64,000 bases of DNA from Anaerolineales bacterium (GCA_016927315.1 JAFGMV010000049.1:50703-114702); one strand, 5' to 3'. Numbered from the stretch's first letter, positions 8,145 to 18,800 are shown. Numbers and translations are program-made. Notes: generated from the letters alone by a model not told the origin.

Positions 8145-9212
8145 ATGACTGAGAAGTACTACAAGATTGGCGTAATTGGTGGAGACGGCACCGGCCCCGA
8201 AGTCGTTCAGGAAGGCATCAAAGTTGTTGAAGCCGCGGCAGCAAAGACCGGGTTCAAGGTTGAGTGGATAGAATATGACCTGGGCGGGGAGCGATATATG
8301 CGGACCGGCGAGATACTGCCCGACAGCGTCCTGGACGAGTTGAAGACACTGGATTCAATTTACCTGGGTGCAATTGGGCATCCGGAAGTCAAACCCGGTA
8401 TCCTTGAAAAAGGGCTCCTGCTAAAACTGCGCTTTGAGCTGGACCAATATATCAACCTGCGTCCGGTCAAGCTGTATCCGAATGTGGAGACGCCCTTGAA
8501 GGATAAGGGACCTGAAGATATTGATTACATTGTTGTTCGCGAGAACAGCGGCGACCTTTATACTGGCGTTGGCGGGGTAACGATGAAAGGGACGCCCAAT
8601 GAGGTTGCGATCCAATCTTCCGTGTACACCAGGTGCCAGGTTGACCGTTGTTTGCGGTATGCTTTTGAGGTTACCCGCCGTCGAAATAAGAAGATGACAC
8701 TGGCCTTGTGTGGAAAAACCAATGTACTGACGTATGTCTATGACTTGTGGGAACGGGCGTTCCACGAGATGGGCGAAAAGGAATACCCGGATGTCAAACG
8801 CGAATATTACCATGTCGATGCGACCTGCATGTGGATGGTCAAGAATCCCGAGTGGTTCGATGTGATCGTAACCGGGAATATGTTTGGCGACATCATTACA
8901 GACCTGGGCGCCATTACACAGGGGGGAATGGGGATTGCCGCCGGTGGGAATATAAACCCGGAAGGTGTATCTATGTTTGAACCGATCGGCGGCTCGGCCC
9001 CCAAATATACCGGCAAGAATGTTATTAATCCTATGGCAGCCATTGCTGCGGGCGCAATGATGCTCGATACGGTTGGCGAATCAGAAGCTTCACAGATGAT
9101 TGAGGCGGCTTTGGTGCAGGCGCTGAGCAGCGGCAGAATCCAGAATCTGGGCGCTGGCCGGATGGGCATGTCCACGACTGAGGTCGGGGATTTCATCGCT
9201 GAAAAAGTGTGA
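8145..9212 (+). CDS. Isopropylmalate/isocitrate dehydrogenase family protein, LeuB paralog 1
   Basis: A 355-residue beta-decarboxylating dehydrogenase. The G-D-G-T-G-P-E-V start, L-L-L-K-L-R (residues 91-96), R-E-N-S-G-D-L-Y-T-G (132-141) and the N-M-F-G-D-I-I-T-D-L metal site are visible. R-E-N-S-G-D-L-Y-T-G is closer to the actinobacterial LeuB form (R-E-G-T-E-G-P-Y-T-G) than to the classical R-E-L-T-G-G-I-Y-F-G of the gene next door. Lacking the N-terminal and Ser signature of isocitrate dehydrogenase, it probably acts on isopropylmalate or on methylmalate, the product made from citramalate. GAAGGAG precedes the ATG, and only nine bases separate it from leuB. Family is certain; substrate is inference from context. 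Confidence 0.85.
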   Translation: MTEKYYKIGVIGGDGTGPEVVQEGIKVVEAAAAKTGFKVEWIEYDLGGERYMRTGEILPDSVLDELKTLDSIYLGAIGHPEVKPGILEKGLLLKLRFELDQYINLRPVKLYPNVETPLKDKGPEDIDYIVVRENSGDLYTGVGGVTMKGTPNEVAIQSSVYTRCQVDRCLRYAFEVTRRRNKKMTLALCGKTNVLTYVYDLWERAFHEMGEKEYPDVKREYYHVDATCMWMVKNPEWFDVIVTGNMFGDIITDLGAITQGGMGIAAGGNINPEGVSMFEPIGGSAPKYTGKNVINPMAAIAAGAMMLDTVGESEASQMIEAALVQALSSGRIQNLGAGRMGMSTTEVGDFIAEKV

Positions 9213-9221
9213 AGGAGAACG

Positions 9222-10283
9222 ATGCAGGCAACGATTGTATTACTTCCCGGTGATGGGATTGGACCGGAAATTGTGGCCGAAGCAGTACAGGTGCTCGATT
9301 CTGTATCAGGTAAATATCAACATGAGTTCAACTTCATCGAGCGGTTGATTGGTGGTTGTTCGATCGATACGTATGGTTCGGCTTTGACAGACGAAACGCT
9401 GGCCGACTGCAGCCAATCAGACGCAATCCTTCTCGGCGCAGTTGGAGGCCCTAAATGGGATGACCCCCAGGCAGAGGTCCGGCCAGAGCAGGGATTGTTG
9501 GCTTTGCGCAAAGGATTGGAATTATTCGCAAACCTGCGGCCTGTCCGGGTGCATCCTTCCCTGGTAGAAGCCTCACCGTTAAAGGCGGAAAAACTATCAG
9601 GTGTAGACATCCTTGTGGTCCGCGAACTGACCGGTGGTCTGTATTTTGGATGGCCAAAGGAGCGCGTGTTAGTCAATGGTCACGAACGGGCGGTCGATAC
9701 CCTGATGTACTTTGACTTTGAGGTCCGGCGTGTGGTGGAACTGGCCTTCGAACTGGCGCGTGGCCGCAAAAAGAAGGTTACCTCTGTTGACAAAGCCAAC
9801 GTTCTCGAATCGTCCAGGTTATGGAGAAAGGTCGCTCTGGAAGTCGGTCAGGAAAACCCCGACGTTACGCTGGATCATATCCTGGTTGACGCGGCTTCGA
9901 TGTACCTGATCACTCAGCCAACCCGCTTTGATGTCGTTGTTACCGATAATATGTTTGGCGACATTCTCACCGATGAAACTTCCGTTCTTACGGGTTCCAT
10001 GGGGCTGCTGCCTTCCGCCAGCCTGGGGAAAACCGGCCCCGGGTTGTACGAACCGATCCATGGCTCCGCACCGGACATCGCCGGTAAAGGGATTGCAAAC
10101 CCGATCGGTACCATCCTGTCAGCGGCAATGCTGCTGCGGCATTCGCTCAACCTGGAAGAGGAAGCCAGCGCGATTGAAAGCGCTGTTGACCGGGCGATCG
10201 CGGATGGATGCCGGACAACCGACCTCGGTGGAAAATTGAACACACGCCAGATGGCGGGTGAGATCATCTCACGGCTGGTGTGA
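9222..10283 (+). CDS. leuB: 3-isopropylmalate dehydrogenase
   Basis: Oxidatively decarboxylates 3-isopropylmalate to 2-oxoisocaproate with NAD. The 353 residues show the classical signature: G-D-G-I-G-P-E near residue 10, G-L-L-A-L-R-K at 91-97, [10 protein letters not shown] at 134-143, and [12 protein letters not shown]-terminal [11 protein letters not shown] is the NAD adenosine-binding motif. AAGGAGAACG precedes the start. This is the standard bacterial type of LeuB, and I assign the leucine step to it rather than to the upstream paralog. Confidence 0.93.
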   Translation: MQATIVLLPGDGIGPEIVAEAVQVLDSVSGKYQHEFNFIERLIGGCSIDTYGSALTDETLADCSQSDAILLGAVGGPKWDDPQAEVRPEQGLLALRKGLELFANLRPVRVHPSLVEASPLKAEKLSGVDILVVRELTGGLYFGWPKERVLVNGHERAVDTLMYFDFEVRRVVELAFELARGRKKKVTSVDKANVLESSRLWRKVALEVGQENPDVTLDHILVDAASMYLITQPTRFDVVVTDNMFGDILTDETSVLTGSMGLLPSASLGKTGPGLYEPIHGSAPDIAGKGIANPIGTILSAAMLLRHSLNLEEEASAIESAVDRAIADGCRTTDLGGKLNTRQMAGEIISRLV

Positions 10284-10302
10284 TGAGAGTGGTGCAGACA
10301 GT

Positions 10303-10674
10303 ATGCGTGATTCATTGACGCCCATGATCGTAATCAATTTGGCGTTGGTTTTTTATTCCATCGGCGTGTGGAGTGAGCGGCTGCAGGGCTTATTAAAATG
10401 GCGGCATTTCGCTTTTTTCGTGCTTGGCTTGATTTGTGACACCTGGGGGACCGGCCTGATGTTCGAAATGGTCGGAGGGATGACGTATGATCTGCACGGG
10501 ATTACCGGGCTGGCGGCGATCATTTTAATGTTTGTGCATGCTTTGTGGGCCCTGGTTGTTCTGCTGCGAAGAGATGAGAAAGCGATCAGGAGCTTTCACC
10601 GCTTCAGTGTCTTTGTCTGGGTTGCCTGGCTGGTTCCGTATCTGAGCCCAATGATGATGCGGATGTTCGGATGA
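10303..10674 (+). CDS. HsmA-like four-helix membrane protein
   Basis: A 123-residue integral membrane protein with four hydrophobic segments (about residues 8-22, 33-52, 64-84 and 98-115). L-A-L-V-F-Y-S-I-G-V-W-S-E-R, the C-D-T-W-G-T loop, H-G-I-T-G and F-H-R-F-S-V-F-V-W match my memory of the HsmA family (TIGR03987), small membrane proteins of unknown mechanism. ATG 10303 gives a clean transmembrane start; the frame extends back to 10258 but this would overlap leuB. It ends the operon and probably has nothing to do with leucine. Confidence 0.75.
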   Translation: MRDSLTPMIVINLALVFYSIGVWSERLQGLLKWRHFAFFVLGLICDTWGTGLMFEMVGGMTYDLHGITGLAAIILMFVHALWALVVLLRRDEKAIRSFHRFSVFVWVAWLVPYLSPMMMRMFG

Positions 10675-10739
10675 AATTGACCCGCTAGCGCTCTTCGCGT
10701 AGCCGACTTATCGGAAGATGTTTCTTTTTAACATACAAA

Positions 10740-10777
10740 GGAAGAGCGCCTCCCATGGGGTGGGGAGGCGCTCTTCC
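10740..10777. terminator. Bidirectional terminator between HsmA-like gene and FKBP gene
   Basis: A perfect 15-pair stem (10740-10754 with 10763-10777) around an eight-base loop separates two converging genes. The right arm directly abuts the stop codon of the minus-strand FKBP gene. A- and T-rich flanks on both sides suit termination in both directions. Confidence 0.85.
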
Positions 10778-11112
10778 TATTTCACTTCAACCAGTTCAAC
10801 GTCGAATATCAAAGTCGCTCCAGGCGGGATAATGCCGCCTGCGCCGCGCTCCCCATAGGCCAGTTCGGGGGGGATGGTCAGCGTTGCTTTCCCTCCCGCT
10901 TTCATCAGCGCAATGCCTTCCTCCCAGCCTTTGATTACCATTCCCCGCCCCAGGGTGAATTCGATCGGCGCGCCGCGTTTGTAGGAATCGTCAAAAACAC
11001 TCCCATCGGTCAATTTGCCGGTGTAGTGAACACAGACCGTCTTCCCGGTTTCTGCCTGGGCGCCGGTCCCTGCCTGGAGCTCAACATACTCTATTCCATT
11101 GTTGGTTTTCAT
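10777..11112 (-). CDS. FKBP-type peptidyl-prolyl isomerase
   Basis: A single-domain, 111-residue cytoplasmic prolyl isomerase. The FKBP hallmarks are [16 protein letters not shown], the active-site [33 protein letters not shown] chose the ATG at 11112 because GGGAGA lies five bases upstream; a longer frame from 11166 would run into the upstream aldo/keto reductase gene. No signal peptide. The gene lies 28 bases after the reductase and is likely co-transcribed with it. Confidence 0.92.
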   Translation of the reverse strand: MKTNNGIEYVELQAGTGAQAETGKTVCVHYTGKLTDGSVFDDSYKRGAPIEFTLGRGMVIKGWEEGIALMKAGGKATLTIPPELAYGERGAGGIIPPGATLIFDVELVEVK

Positions 11113-11140
11113 TTTGTCTCCCGTAAAAGTGTGTTGGGGT

Positions 11141-12007
11141 TCAGTTATCGAAAATGGTTGTTGCATGCATGCTGGCGGCGGATGTGATCAGTTCTTCCTG
11201 GTCGTCCGGGCCCATTGGTGTGAAATTCCGGCAGGCATCCAGGAATAGGGGCAAGATATTGATGTCCCCGGTTGTGCACAACCCGGTGACGCCTTTTTGT
11301 GAGAGGGCGAAATCGACACATTTCTGGATCATCGGCGGGGCGTCGAAGGGTTGGTACCAGCAGTTGTACTTATGTTCCTGTTCCCCCCACGGACGGGCTG
11401 CCACGGCTTTGATGGCCATTACGCCGATGTTTTTCTCCTGGCAGTGGCTGAGCAGTTCAAGCGCCTGTGCTTTGTATTCCGGGCTGCCGAACTGCACGAA
11501 GTTGACAGGGAAAAGCACGCTGTCGAACTCATAGCGTCGTAGAGATTCCAGGAAGATCGCCGGAGTCTGGTTGCCGTGTCCGGTAATGCCGATATAGTCA
11601 GTCAGCCCTTCTTCTTTGGCTTCGATGAGTGCTTCCAGTGCGCCGCCCGGTCCTGTTACCTGATCGAGTTCTTCAAATGTAGTGATGCCGTGCAATTGGT
11701 GAAGGTCGAATTTGTCGGTGCGTAACAGTTCCAATGAGCGCCGCAGTTCGCCTGCGGCTTCGGTTTTCGTACGCAGGCTGGTTTTGCAGCCTAAAAAGAA
11801 CTGCCGGCGGGTCTTTTCGATCCAGGGCCCCATTAATTTCTCAGCCTTGCCGTAACCCGGGGCAATATCAATGTGGTTGACGCCTGCCTGCAGGATAACG
11901 TGCATGGCTTGTTCTGCCATTTGCGGTGTGCCTTGATACAGGGCAGCCGCTCCAAAGATAGCCAATGTACTTGGGTGCCCGGTGCGTCCAAATAGGCGTT
12001 TGTCCAA
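11141..12007 (-). CDS. Aldo/keto reductase family protein
   Basis: A 288-residue (beta/alpha)8 NAD(P)H-dependent oxidoreductase. Start [12 protein letters not shown], the catalytic-Asp/Tyr region [12 protein letters not shown], the Lys region L-G-C-K-T, and the His region D-L-H-Q-L-H-G-I are visible; I-G-I-T-G-H-G follows. This subgroup often occurs with Fe-S domains at the C-terminus, but none is present here. Substrate cannot be told. AGGAGTG precedes the ATG. It is the first gene of a two-gene minus-strand unit with the FKBP isomerase. Confidence 0.88.
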   Translation of the reverse strand: MDKRLFGRTGHPSTLAIFGAAALYQGTPQMAEQAMHVILQAGVNHIDIAPGYGKAEKLMGPWIEKTRRQFFLGCKTSLRTKTEAAGELRRSLELLRTDKFDLHQLHGITTFEELDQVTGPGGALEALIEAKEEGLTDYIGITGHGNQTPAIFLESLRRYEFDSVLFPVNFVQFGSPEYKAQALELLSHCQEKNIGVMAIKAVAARPWGEQEHKYNCWYQPFDAPPMIQKCVDFALSQKGVTGLCTTGDINILPLFLDACRNFTPMGPDDQEELITSAASMHATTIFDN

Positions 12008-12227
12008 ATCTCACACTCCTGATAGGTAGTAATGCTACCATGAAATAGAGCGTACGGCAGAATACTTCGCATAGCCAATATAATACAAAATTTTCACTCC
12101 CCAAAACATTTCCACCAACCAACAAAAGCAAACCAACTCAAAACGAGCGCATCCTACGGAAAAGTACGCAGTCGTTTATACACACCGGCAGGTCGATTTT
12201 CACCAGCACTCAAATCTGCACACAACA

Positions 12228-12260
12228 AGGCGGCAGTCGCTTGTAAAGTGACTGCCGCCT
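12228..12260 (-). terminator. Terminator of the two-gene membrane protein operon
   Basis: AGGCGGCAGTCGC (12228-12240) pairs with GTGACTGCCGCCT (12248-12260), 13 pairs with one G-U around a seven-base loop. Read on the minus strand it is followed by TTGTTGTG, a moderate T-rich tail, 26 bases after the stop of the gene starting at 13008. The rest of 12008-12285 shows no coding potential. Confidence 0.65.
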
Positions 12261-12285
12261 GAAGGATCACCCAGGAAATGCTGAA

Positions 12286-13008
12286 TCAAGCTGCGCCAGT
12301 GGGGGATAGCGCACTGATCAGTAACAAACATACCAAAAGGTAAATGATAAACAACGGCAGCCATCCCAGCGGCTTGAGTGCATCCAACCAGGCGGGAAGC
12401 GAATTCGGACCTTCCAGAGGGGCTGTTTCTGCGATGACCCAGGCGGATGGCAGGACCATTGAGCTGTAGACGCTGATAAACGCCCATATGAAAACCAAAC
12501 CGATCATCAGCCAGTATCCCGGCGTGAAGAGCGCATAATCGCCTCCGAGCATAGCCAGTACTTGCCCGGCAAAGCCATCGCCTCCGATTTCGTATACACC
12601 TCCCAGGAAAAGTACGCCGGCAGCAGAGAATCGTCTCCGGTTTTGAACGCTGACAAAGGTGAGCACCATCATGGTATACCAGGGCATGGTAAGCAGCAGG
12701 TCAACCAGCAGGTTGGGATGCGCAGCCACCCCCTGCGCACCAAAAATGTTTTCATAGAAAAGGAATTCGGTCTCGACCACGGCTGCGTTGAAGATCCCCA
12801 GCAGGGCTGCGTTTCGCAGAGGGGTTCCAGAGAGAAATGGCAGCCACCACCGGCGGGCGGCGTACAGCATAAGGGTGTAGCCGCCCGCGGTCCAGATAGA
12901 AGCAGTCAGTGTCAGGTTTTCCGGAGTTGGGTCGGCTAGTGACAGGAGCAACATCGCCAGTAAACCCCATCCGGCGCCAAGGCCTACGATCCAGGACCAT
13001 ATTTTCAT
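12286..13008 (-). CDS. Polytopic membrane protein of unknown function (second of a coupled pair)
   Basis: A 240-residue protein with about seven hydrophobic segments, including W-S-W-I-V-G-L-G-A-G-W-G-L-L-A-M near the N-terminus, the middle L-L-T-M-P-W-Y-T-M-M-V-L-T-F and a final P-L-F-I-I-Y-L-L-V-C-L-L-L-I-S. I do not recognise the family. Its ATG at 13008 overlaps the stop of the preceding gene as ATGA and has AAAGAGA upstream, so the two are translationally coupled; an in-frame ATG at 13107 is unlikely because it lies deep inside the neighbour. Coupling suggests a heteromeric membrane complex. Confidence 0.7.
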   Translation of the reverse strand: MKIWSWIVGLGAGWGLLAMLLLSLADPTPENLTLTASIWTAGGYTLMLYAARRWWLPFLSGTPLRNAALLGIFNAAVVETEFLFYENIFGAQGVAAHPNLLVDLLLTMPWYTMMVLTFVSVQNRRRFSAAGVLFLGGVYEIGGDGFAGQVLAMLGGDYALFTPGYWLMIGLVFIWAFISVYSSMVLPSAWVIAETAPLEGPNSLPAWLDALKPLGWLPLFIIYLLVCLLLISALSPTGAA

Positions 13009-14045
13009 TCTCTTTGAACCCCAAGCCTTTCTTGCCAGGACAAACGGAAAATATTCCAACTCTGCCGCCCAAATACCACCAACCCCAAGAAGGTAACCCC
13101 ATACCATCCCAAGAATTCAATTATTCCTTCGGCTCCCTCAGGCAGTGTTTCTGTCAGCATTGCTGTGATGATGAAAACCACTATCCCGGCTGCCCAAACA
13201 TGCTGGCCCACATTTGTCGAAACAGGCATTGCTGTTGACCTGGACCGGAACAGGGCCATGATAAACAAGCAGATCAAAACAGCATAAAGTCCCCAAATAA
13301 CCATATGGCCTAGAAGCGATGGGAAGGCTTCCCGCCGCAGGGTGATTCCGCACAGCAGGTAGACCGCTGCCAACGCAGCGATCATAACAGTCAGTTCCTT
13401 CCCATCAGGCAGCAAATCTTCCAGGGAGTATTGACACCCCCGGGTTAGTTTTCGCCACAGCCAACCCAAGAGACCCAGAACCAGCAATACTCCCGCACCG
13501 GAAAGCAGGATCTGGCGCGGCGATTGGGCATTGATGGTGATGAACAAGCCGCTCAGTACCGCGATCATGATCCAGCCTCTGGTGCTTAGAAAGAATTGCT
13601 GCAGCCGTACAGGGAAACGGCTCAATAGCCCGGTAGTATTCGTCAGCCAGGTCTCTGCTGCCAGCAGAGGCAGGATAAAGGACATCCAGGCATGCCAGAA
13701 GAATACCAGCACAGCAGTTTCGAAGACAGCTAATTCCCCGATCCTGAAAACAGAATCATTCCAATCTGGGGTCCACAGGATTTTCGTGATATAGGCCTCA
13801 TACATGCCGAACAATGTTCCGGCGAAGTACAGGACAGCCAGGGTTGGGCGTCCCTGACGGTAGATGATGGTGATCAGGATGAGGCTGTGCAGCAGATAGA
13901 TCGGCACAACCATGAAGATGCCCCGGTAATGAAAATAAGGGAACAAATCCGCCCCGCTGATGACTTCAGCGAAAAAGGTTGAAATCAGCCCGATATTCAA
14001 CCAGAATAACCATTTGTGAGTCTTTGGTATAGAATTTCCAGACAT
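13005..14045 (-). CDS. Polytopic membrane protein of unknown function (first of a coupled pair)
   Basis: A 346-residue inner-membrane protein with roughly nine hydrophobic segments; the first (residues 12-28) is followed by F-P-Y-F-H-Y-R-G and a second helix. Between helices lies a soluble stretch R-K-L-T-R-G-C-Q-Y-S-L-E-D-L-L-P-D-G-K-E-L. No catalytic motif is evident. GGAGGCAGCT sits just before the ATG. The gene overlaps its downstream partner by four bases and diverges from the PQQ-propeller gene. Confidence 0.7.
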   Translation of the reverse strand: MSGNSIPKTHKWLFWLNIGLISTFFAEVISGADLFPYFHYRGIFMVVPIYLLHSLILITIIYRQGRPTLAVLYFAGTLFGMYEAYITKILWTPDWNDSVFRIGELAVFETAVLVFFWHAWMSFILPLLAAETWLTNTTGLLSRFPVRLQQFFLSTRGWIMIAVLSGLFITINAQSPRQILLSGAGVLLVLGLLGWLWRKLTRGCQYSLEDLLPDGKELTVMIAALAAVYLLCGITLRREAFPSLLGHMVIWGLYAVLICLFIMALFRSRSTAMPVSTNVGQHVWAAGIVVFIITAMLTETLPEGAEGIIEFLGWYGVTFLGLVVFGRQSWNIFRLSWQERLGVQRE

Positions 14046-14145
14046 AGCTGCCTCCGTTCATTATGGTATACAGGGTAACGGTCCAAAAAGTTGCAAGCTC
14101 GTGTAAAATTGAATCAATATCAATCAATTCGGACTGGATATCAAA

Positions 14146-15780
14146 ATGGCTGACGATAATTTCATCAGAAAAATAAAGTGCCCGGCCTGCGGCGCTCCAC
14201 TGGAGTGGGCGGAGGCCGGGACCTCGACCACCTGCGCTTATTGTAAAGTCCGGCTGGAGCGGAACCTCCCGGAAAAGAAAGCCGAGGATGAAGAACCGGA
14301 GCCGGCTGTTTTTGTGATCGATCAGGAAATCCAGCAAGATATTGGCAGGGTGGATGCCCAGGCAGCCAGGAAAGCCAGTAGGACGGCTGGGTTGGTCGTT
14401 GGATTTTCATTGTTGTTCCCTTTGGCGCTTCTCCTTCTAATCTTGTTGTTTGAACCCAGTTCGCCGGTCTCACTTAATCCACACCCTTTATTGATCCATG
14501 ATCCAGTCCTTCTTATTGACCGGGGAGAAGATGGGGTGAATGATATTGTTGCGGTCACATATGACCGCCGCAAGGAAAACTACGCACTTGCCCGCCTAAG
14601 CATGACCGACCGGAAGATTCTCTGGAGGGGAGATGGAATTGACAGTTCCAATGATATCAATGTACTGGCAAACGGGGAACGGGTACTGGTAACAGTTGAA
14701 AACGAAACCCAGCTGAAAGGCTATCACCTGGAAGACGGTAAGTTCCTGTGGGAGTCCACACTGGTTGACAAATTAGGGTATGCTAAAACCAGTTTGAGTG
14801 TGTACGGGAATTCAGTCGTCACAATCTCCCAGGATTTTACTCTTCAGGTTTTTGATATCACAACTGGAGAAGAAATTTGGAATAGGCGTCTGGCGAAATA
14901 TGTCCAAAAATTCAGTTTATCAGGGAATGCAATCATCCTGGTCGATGAAGTTGAAGGTGAGGGCCTCCTTTTCGTTTTGGATATCGCGGATGGGAGCGTA
15001 AAACAAACGATCAGCCCCGCCTGTGAAAATTCTGAACAGCACGGATGGACAAACCAACTCAGTACAAGTTCGAAAGCTATCATTTCAGCAGACGGCAGTA
15101 CAATTGATTTTATTTATGGAAATTCACCCGCCTGCGTAGAAAGATGGGACCTGCTGTCTGGCAAGCTGTTATGGAAGAGCATCGGGGCAGAGCAATTCGT
15201 CTCCCGGATCGAAGACGAAGCTGTTCTGGTCACTCCGGAGTATGTATTCTTCCCGATTGATGAGCTATTGTGGCAGGCATCGCCAGAGATGGAAAACTGG
15301 ATGACTTTCTACCAGGCCGAAGACTATGAGTTGGAGCCTCTCCTGGCAGCCAGTAATATCCTGGTTGTCAGGGCAAAAAGGACGCGCGGTTCAGAACGCT
15401 TTGAGCTTTGGGGACTCGACCTGATAACGGGAAACCAGCAATGGACTTATTACCTGGGTGAAAGCCAACCTTTTGACCCACCTGGCTCCGGCGTGGGTTC
15501 CCTGTCTGACGGTGAATCGGCCTGGACCTGGATGCAAAGCGGCGATGAAATGATCCTGGTAACAGCCAACTCGTCACCGACAGAACTGGTGACAACCGTG
15601 CTGGATATCTCAACAGGTAAAAGCCATACGATGGAAACCACCGGGTTTGATACCTGGAACGAGGATTCTTACTGGGCAAAACCGATTAATTGGCAGGGCT
15701 CCACCCTATGGCTGCTTGCAGACCAAAAAATCCTGGTAATCGATGCGATCTCAGGAAAGATAGCCTACAGCTATCCATGA
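14146..15780 (+). CDS. Zinc-ribbon, membrane-anchored PQQ-type beta-propeller protein
   Basis: A 544-residue protein with three parts. Residues 10-38 form a zinc ribbon (C-P-A-C-G-A-P...C-A-Y-C). Residues about 85-108 are one transmembrane helix (L-V-V-G-F-S-L-L-F-P-L-A-L-L-L-L-I-L-L-F). The rest is a beta-propeller with repeats of the PQQ/WD40-like kind, e.g. D-G-K-F-L-W-E-S, T-G-E-E-I-W-N-R, S-G-K-L-L-W-K-S and T-G-N-Q-Q-W-T-Y, so it is probably on the outside, with the ribbon inside. No enzyme residues are evident; protein interaction or sensing is more likely than quinoprotein dehydrogenase activity. Divergent from the membrane pair and convergent with the macroglobulin gene. Confidence 0.75.
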   Translation: MADDNFIRKIKCPACGAPLEWAEAGTSTTCAYCKVRLERNLPEKKAEDEEPEPAVFVIDQEIQQDIGRVDAQAARKASRTAGLVVGFSLLFPLALLLLILLFEPSSPVSLNPHPLLIHDPVLLIDRGEDGVNDIVAVTYDRRKENYALARLSMTDRKILWRGDGIDSSNDINVLANGERVLVTVENETQLKGYHLEDGKFLWESTLVDKLGYAKTSLSVYGNSVVTISQDFTLQVFDITTGEEIWNRRLAKYVQKFSLSGNAIILVDEVEGEGLLFVLDIADGSVKQTISPACENSEQHGWTNQLSTSSKAIISADGSTIDFIYGNSPACVERWDLLSGKLLWKSIGAEQFVSRIEDEAVLVTPEYVFFPIDELLWQASPEMENWMTFYQAEDYELEPLLAASNILVVRAKRTRGSERFELWGLDLITGNQQWTYYLGESQPFDPPGSGVGSLSDGESAWTWMQSGDEMILVTANSSPTELVTTVLDISTGKSHTMETTGFDTWNEDSYWAKPINWQGSTLWLLADQKILVIDAISGKIAYSYP

Positions 15781-15788
15781 GGATATAG

Positions 15789-15828
15789 AACAAAGGGAGT
15801 GCCGATTCAAGGCAGCACTCCCCTTGTT
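15789..15828. terminator. Terminator between converging propeller and macroglobulin genes
   Basis: AACAAAGGGAGTGC (15789-15802) pairs with GCACTCCCCTTGTT (15815-15828) with a single A-C mismatch. It lies in the 56-base gap between two converging stop codons and can serve both strands. Confidence 0.75.
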
Positions 15829-15836
15829 ATTTGTTG

Positions 15837-18800
15837 CTATTCCACGATCAGCCAATCGCTGCCGCTGCGGCCAAAGACCTCAGGGGAGTACATTTCTTCA
15901 GCTTTCGCCGGAGGCGCCACAAATGTACCGGGGGTTGTTGCCCTGGCCACATACGTGTACTCATACACACCGTCCCACAGCAGGGAAGCAAAGGCTTCGG
16001 CGCGTTCGTCACGCATGTTCTGGTGCTCATACCAGGTGCCCCACCACCACCAACCATAGCGGGCTTCAGGACTTTCCGGATCCTGCGGCACGCTCCCAGA
16101 TACGGCCAGGGCAGGGTTGATGATCTCCAGTCCGGCCGGGAGTGGATCGACCAGCGCCACATGATAGCGGCGGTTGTCAGCCGCCATTGTCAGGCGGATG
16201 CGCACCCTGGCCCCGGCCTTGACATGCCAGACGCCATCCTTATCCCGGTAAACATCTTCGGGATTATCCACAGCTTCATACTCCCGCTGCACGACAAAGC
16301 CCATATCAAGTGGATCCAGCCACAGGTCGGTTGGTGCATACCGCAGGCCTAAGCGATAATACAGGCGGCCGGCGCCCTCTTTACTGATGACCAGATCCTG
16401 TTCCTGCCCGCCTCCCAACTGTGGGTCCACCAGGAAAGACATGGGGATACTGGTGTTGTGGCGTTCAGTCGTATACCCCTCATAAGTATGTTCGCCGGCA
16501 TAAGTCTCTCCCAGCCAGATACGGGCAACAAAGTCTGGAGTTTGGGCTTCATAGGTGTTGAAATAACGGTCCAGGGCTACCAGGACAAAGACGTTTTCCT
16601 GGGTGTTGCCCCAGCGGCCGCGTGTACGATGCGCCAGCAGGCCATTAACAACTTTGGGGATCAGGTCACTGTCCGGATCATCGGCCATCAAGGCATCCAA
16701 CAGGATCGCATCTGTCCGGCGGTTGGAGCTGAGCAGCAGGTAAGTCTGGTCATCATATTCGATTGTAAAGTTGGCTGCCCCGGCGGTTTCCACCACGCGG
16801 TTGCTGACCAGCTGCCGGATGGATTCCAACTCCGGACCGGAATTTGGATCATCCACCAGCGCCTGCCAGATCCAGCCAACGGCATCCAGGGGGAGATTTT
16901 CCAGACCGGCTTCATCCAGCAGTTGTCGAGCTTTAGCCGGGTCGCTGTCTCCCATCAGATCACGCACATACAGGGCATAGGCGCTCAACGTCCAGCGGGT
17001 TCGCAGTGAATACCAGTATGGATAGTGACTCTCAATATCCCTCAGGTAGTAAAGGGCATTCTCCTGCATGACAGCGGGAACCGTAAACCCTTTTTGTTCT
17101 GCACGCTGCAGGGCGTGAGCAGTATGGATGGTATTAAAGGGGATCGATTCCTGACCGCGGCGCCAATAGGGGAAACCGCCGTCGTAGTTTTGCAGTACCT
17201 GCAGTTGTTCGATATCCCGATCGACGGCCGTTTCCATATCCTCGGGGGAGGGAAGACCTTCCGCTTCGAAAGCAGTCAGCACATCCCGGAGTGCAGCAAT
17301 GCCCAGGATACGGGCGGAACGCTGCTCGGAACACTCAAAGGGGTAGCCATACAGGTAGAGGACGGCATCCGTAAGCGTCTGGAGGGCGGTTGAGGAAGTC
17401 TGGATTTCCAGGCCGCCATACTGCCGGAAGACGTCCTCAGGTGCGCTTACCGGCTGGAAGACTGCTCCCTGGTCTACCACGCCATAAGCGGCAAAGGCTT
17501 CGGTTGTCGCGGGGGTGTAGATGGGCAGTTCTATCGTGGCAGCGTCTGCATATGTGTTCGAAACCGCGGCGACCTGGAAACGGGCCGTTCCGGCTCTGTC
17601 GGTCGCAACCGGGAAGCGTACTTCAATGCGGTCATTGGCAGGTACTGTCACTCGCTGACCGGCGCCGCCCGTAAAGAGCACATTGGTCCCTTCGGCAGCC
17701 ACATCCACAATCATTTCTTCATCGGTCTGATTTTGAAGCACGACCGGCAGTTCAAATACATCTCCAAAGTTGAGGAAGCGCGGGGCCGAAGGACGTACCA
17801 TGAGCGGCAGCCGGGCGACCAGGTTCGCCTCTGCCGCTCCGAACCTGGAGCCGCGGCTGTCCACTGCAACAACCATGATGCGGTAGCGCGTCAGGTTATC
17901 GGGCAGCTTTATACTGACGCTGGCGTTACCATCCCGATCTGTCCTGACATCGGGGGCAAACGTCGCCAGCGGGTTGAAATCGGACCGGACGGTAATGGAA
18001 GTATTTATGCTTCCTTTCTCACTGGAAGCTGCCATGTCCATTTCCTCCATCGCAGGTTCAGGCGCTGCAGCTCCGGAAAGCATCATACTGTCGCGGGCAA
18101 CAGTTGCGGTTGGATACAGCTTCATCTGGCTGGCATCACCCGATTGCGCAAACGCCATCGGGTCGGCCAGGATGATCGTATCTCGGCTGTACCGGCTGCC
18201 AACTCCTGATGGGCGGTTGGCGTAAAAGACCGGGATCGGATCCGCCAGTTGGTAATTACTCAAGGCCAGGATGGCCTCATCAACCACGAGCACAGCCAGT
18301 TCTGCATCCGGGACGGGCTGGCCAGCCGCATCGCGCAGCCGGATCTCCAGCAATGTCTCTCCGCCCGGCTCAAGGTTCGAGGCAGCGGGCGTAACGGTCA
18401 TCTCCAGGGTGCGCTGCAGAGGTGGAACACTGAGGGACAGGTTCCCGCTGGCATACGCTGGCCGATCGGGGATTCCTTTAACAGGCTTACCCAGATCATC
18501 TGTACGAGGCGCTGCGCCAACCAGGTCCACCTGAATATTCAGGTTGGGAATGTGGGCATCTTCGATCGGAACTTTCAGGGTAAAGCTGCCATCTTCAACC
18601 AAAAATCGTTCGGTGTACAGGAAACCGCTGCGGCTGACAGTCAGCAGGCCTTCTGCTGGAGTAAATGGGGACTGCACCAGGATCTCAGCGACGTCACCCG
18701 GCTGGTAAGTCTCTTTGTCCGGGATCAGGGCTGCTTCTTCTTTTTCTACTTCCCGTGAAGGCGGGCGTTCGGCGCCGCTCACCCAACGGTTGAACATGGT

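Noticed and set aside
18249..18758. Long plus-strand frames inside the macroglobulin gene
   Set aside because: They follow from the codon pattern of the 6-kb minus-strand gene and overlap it completely.
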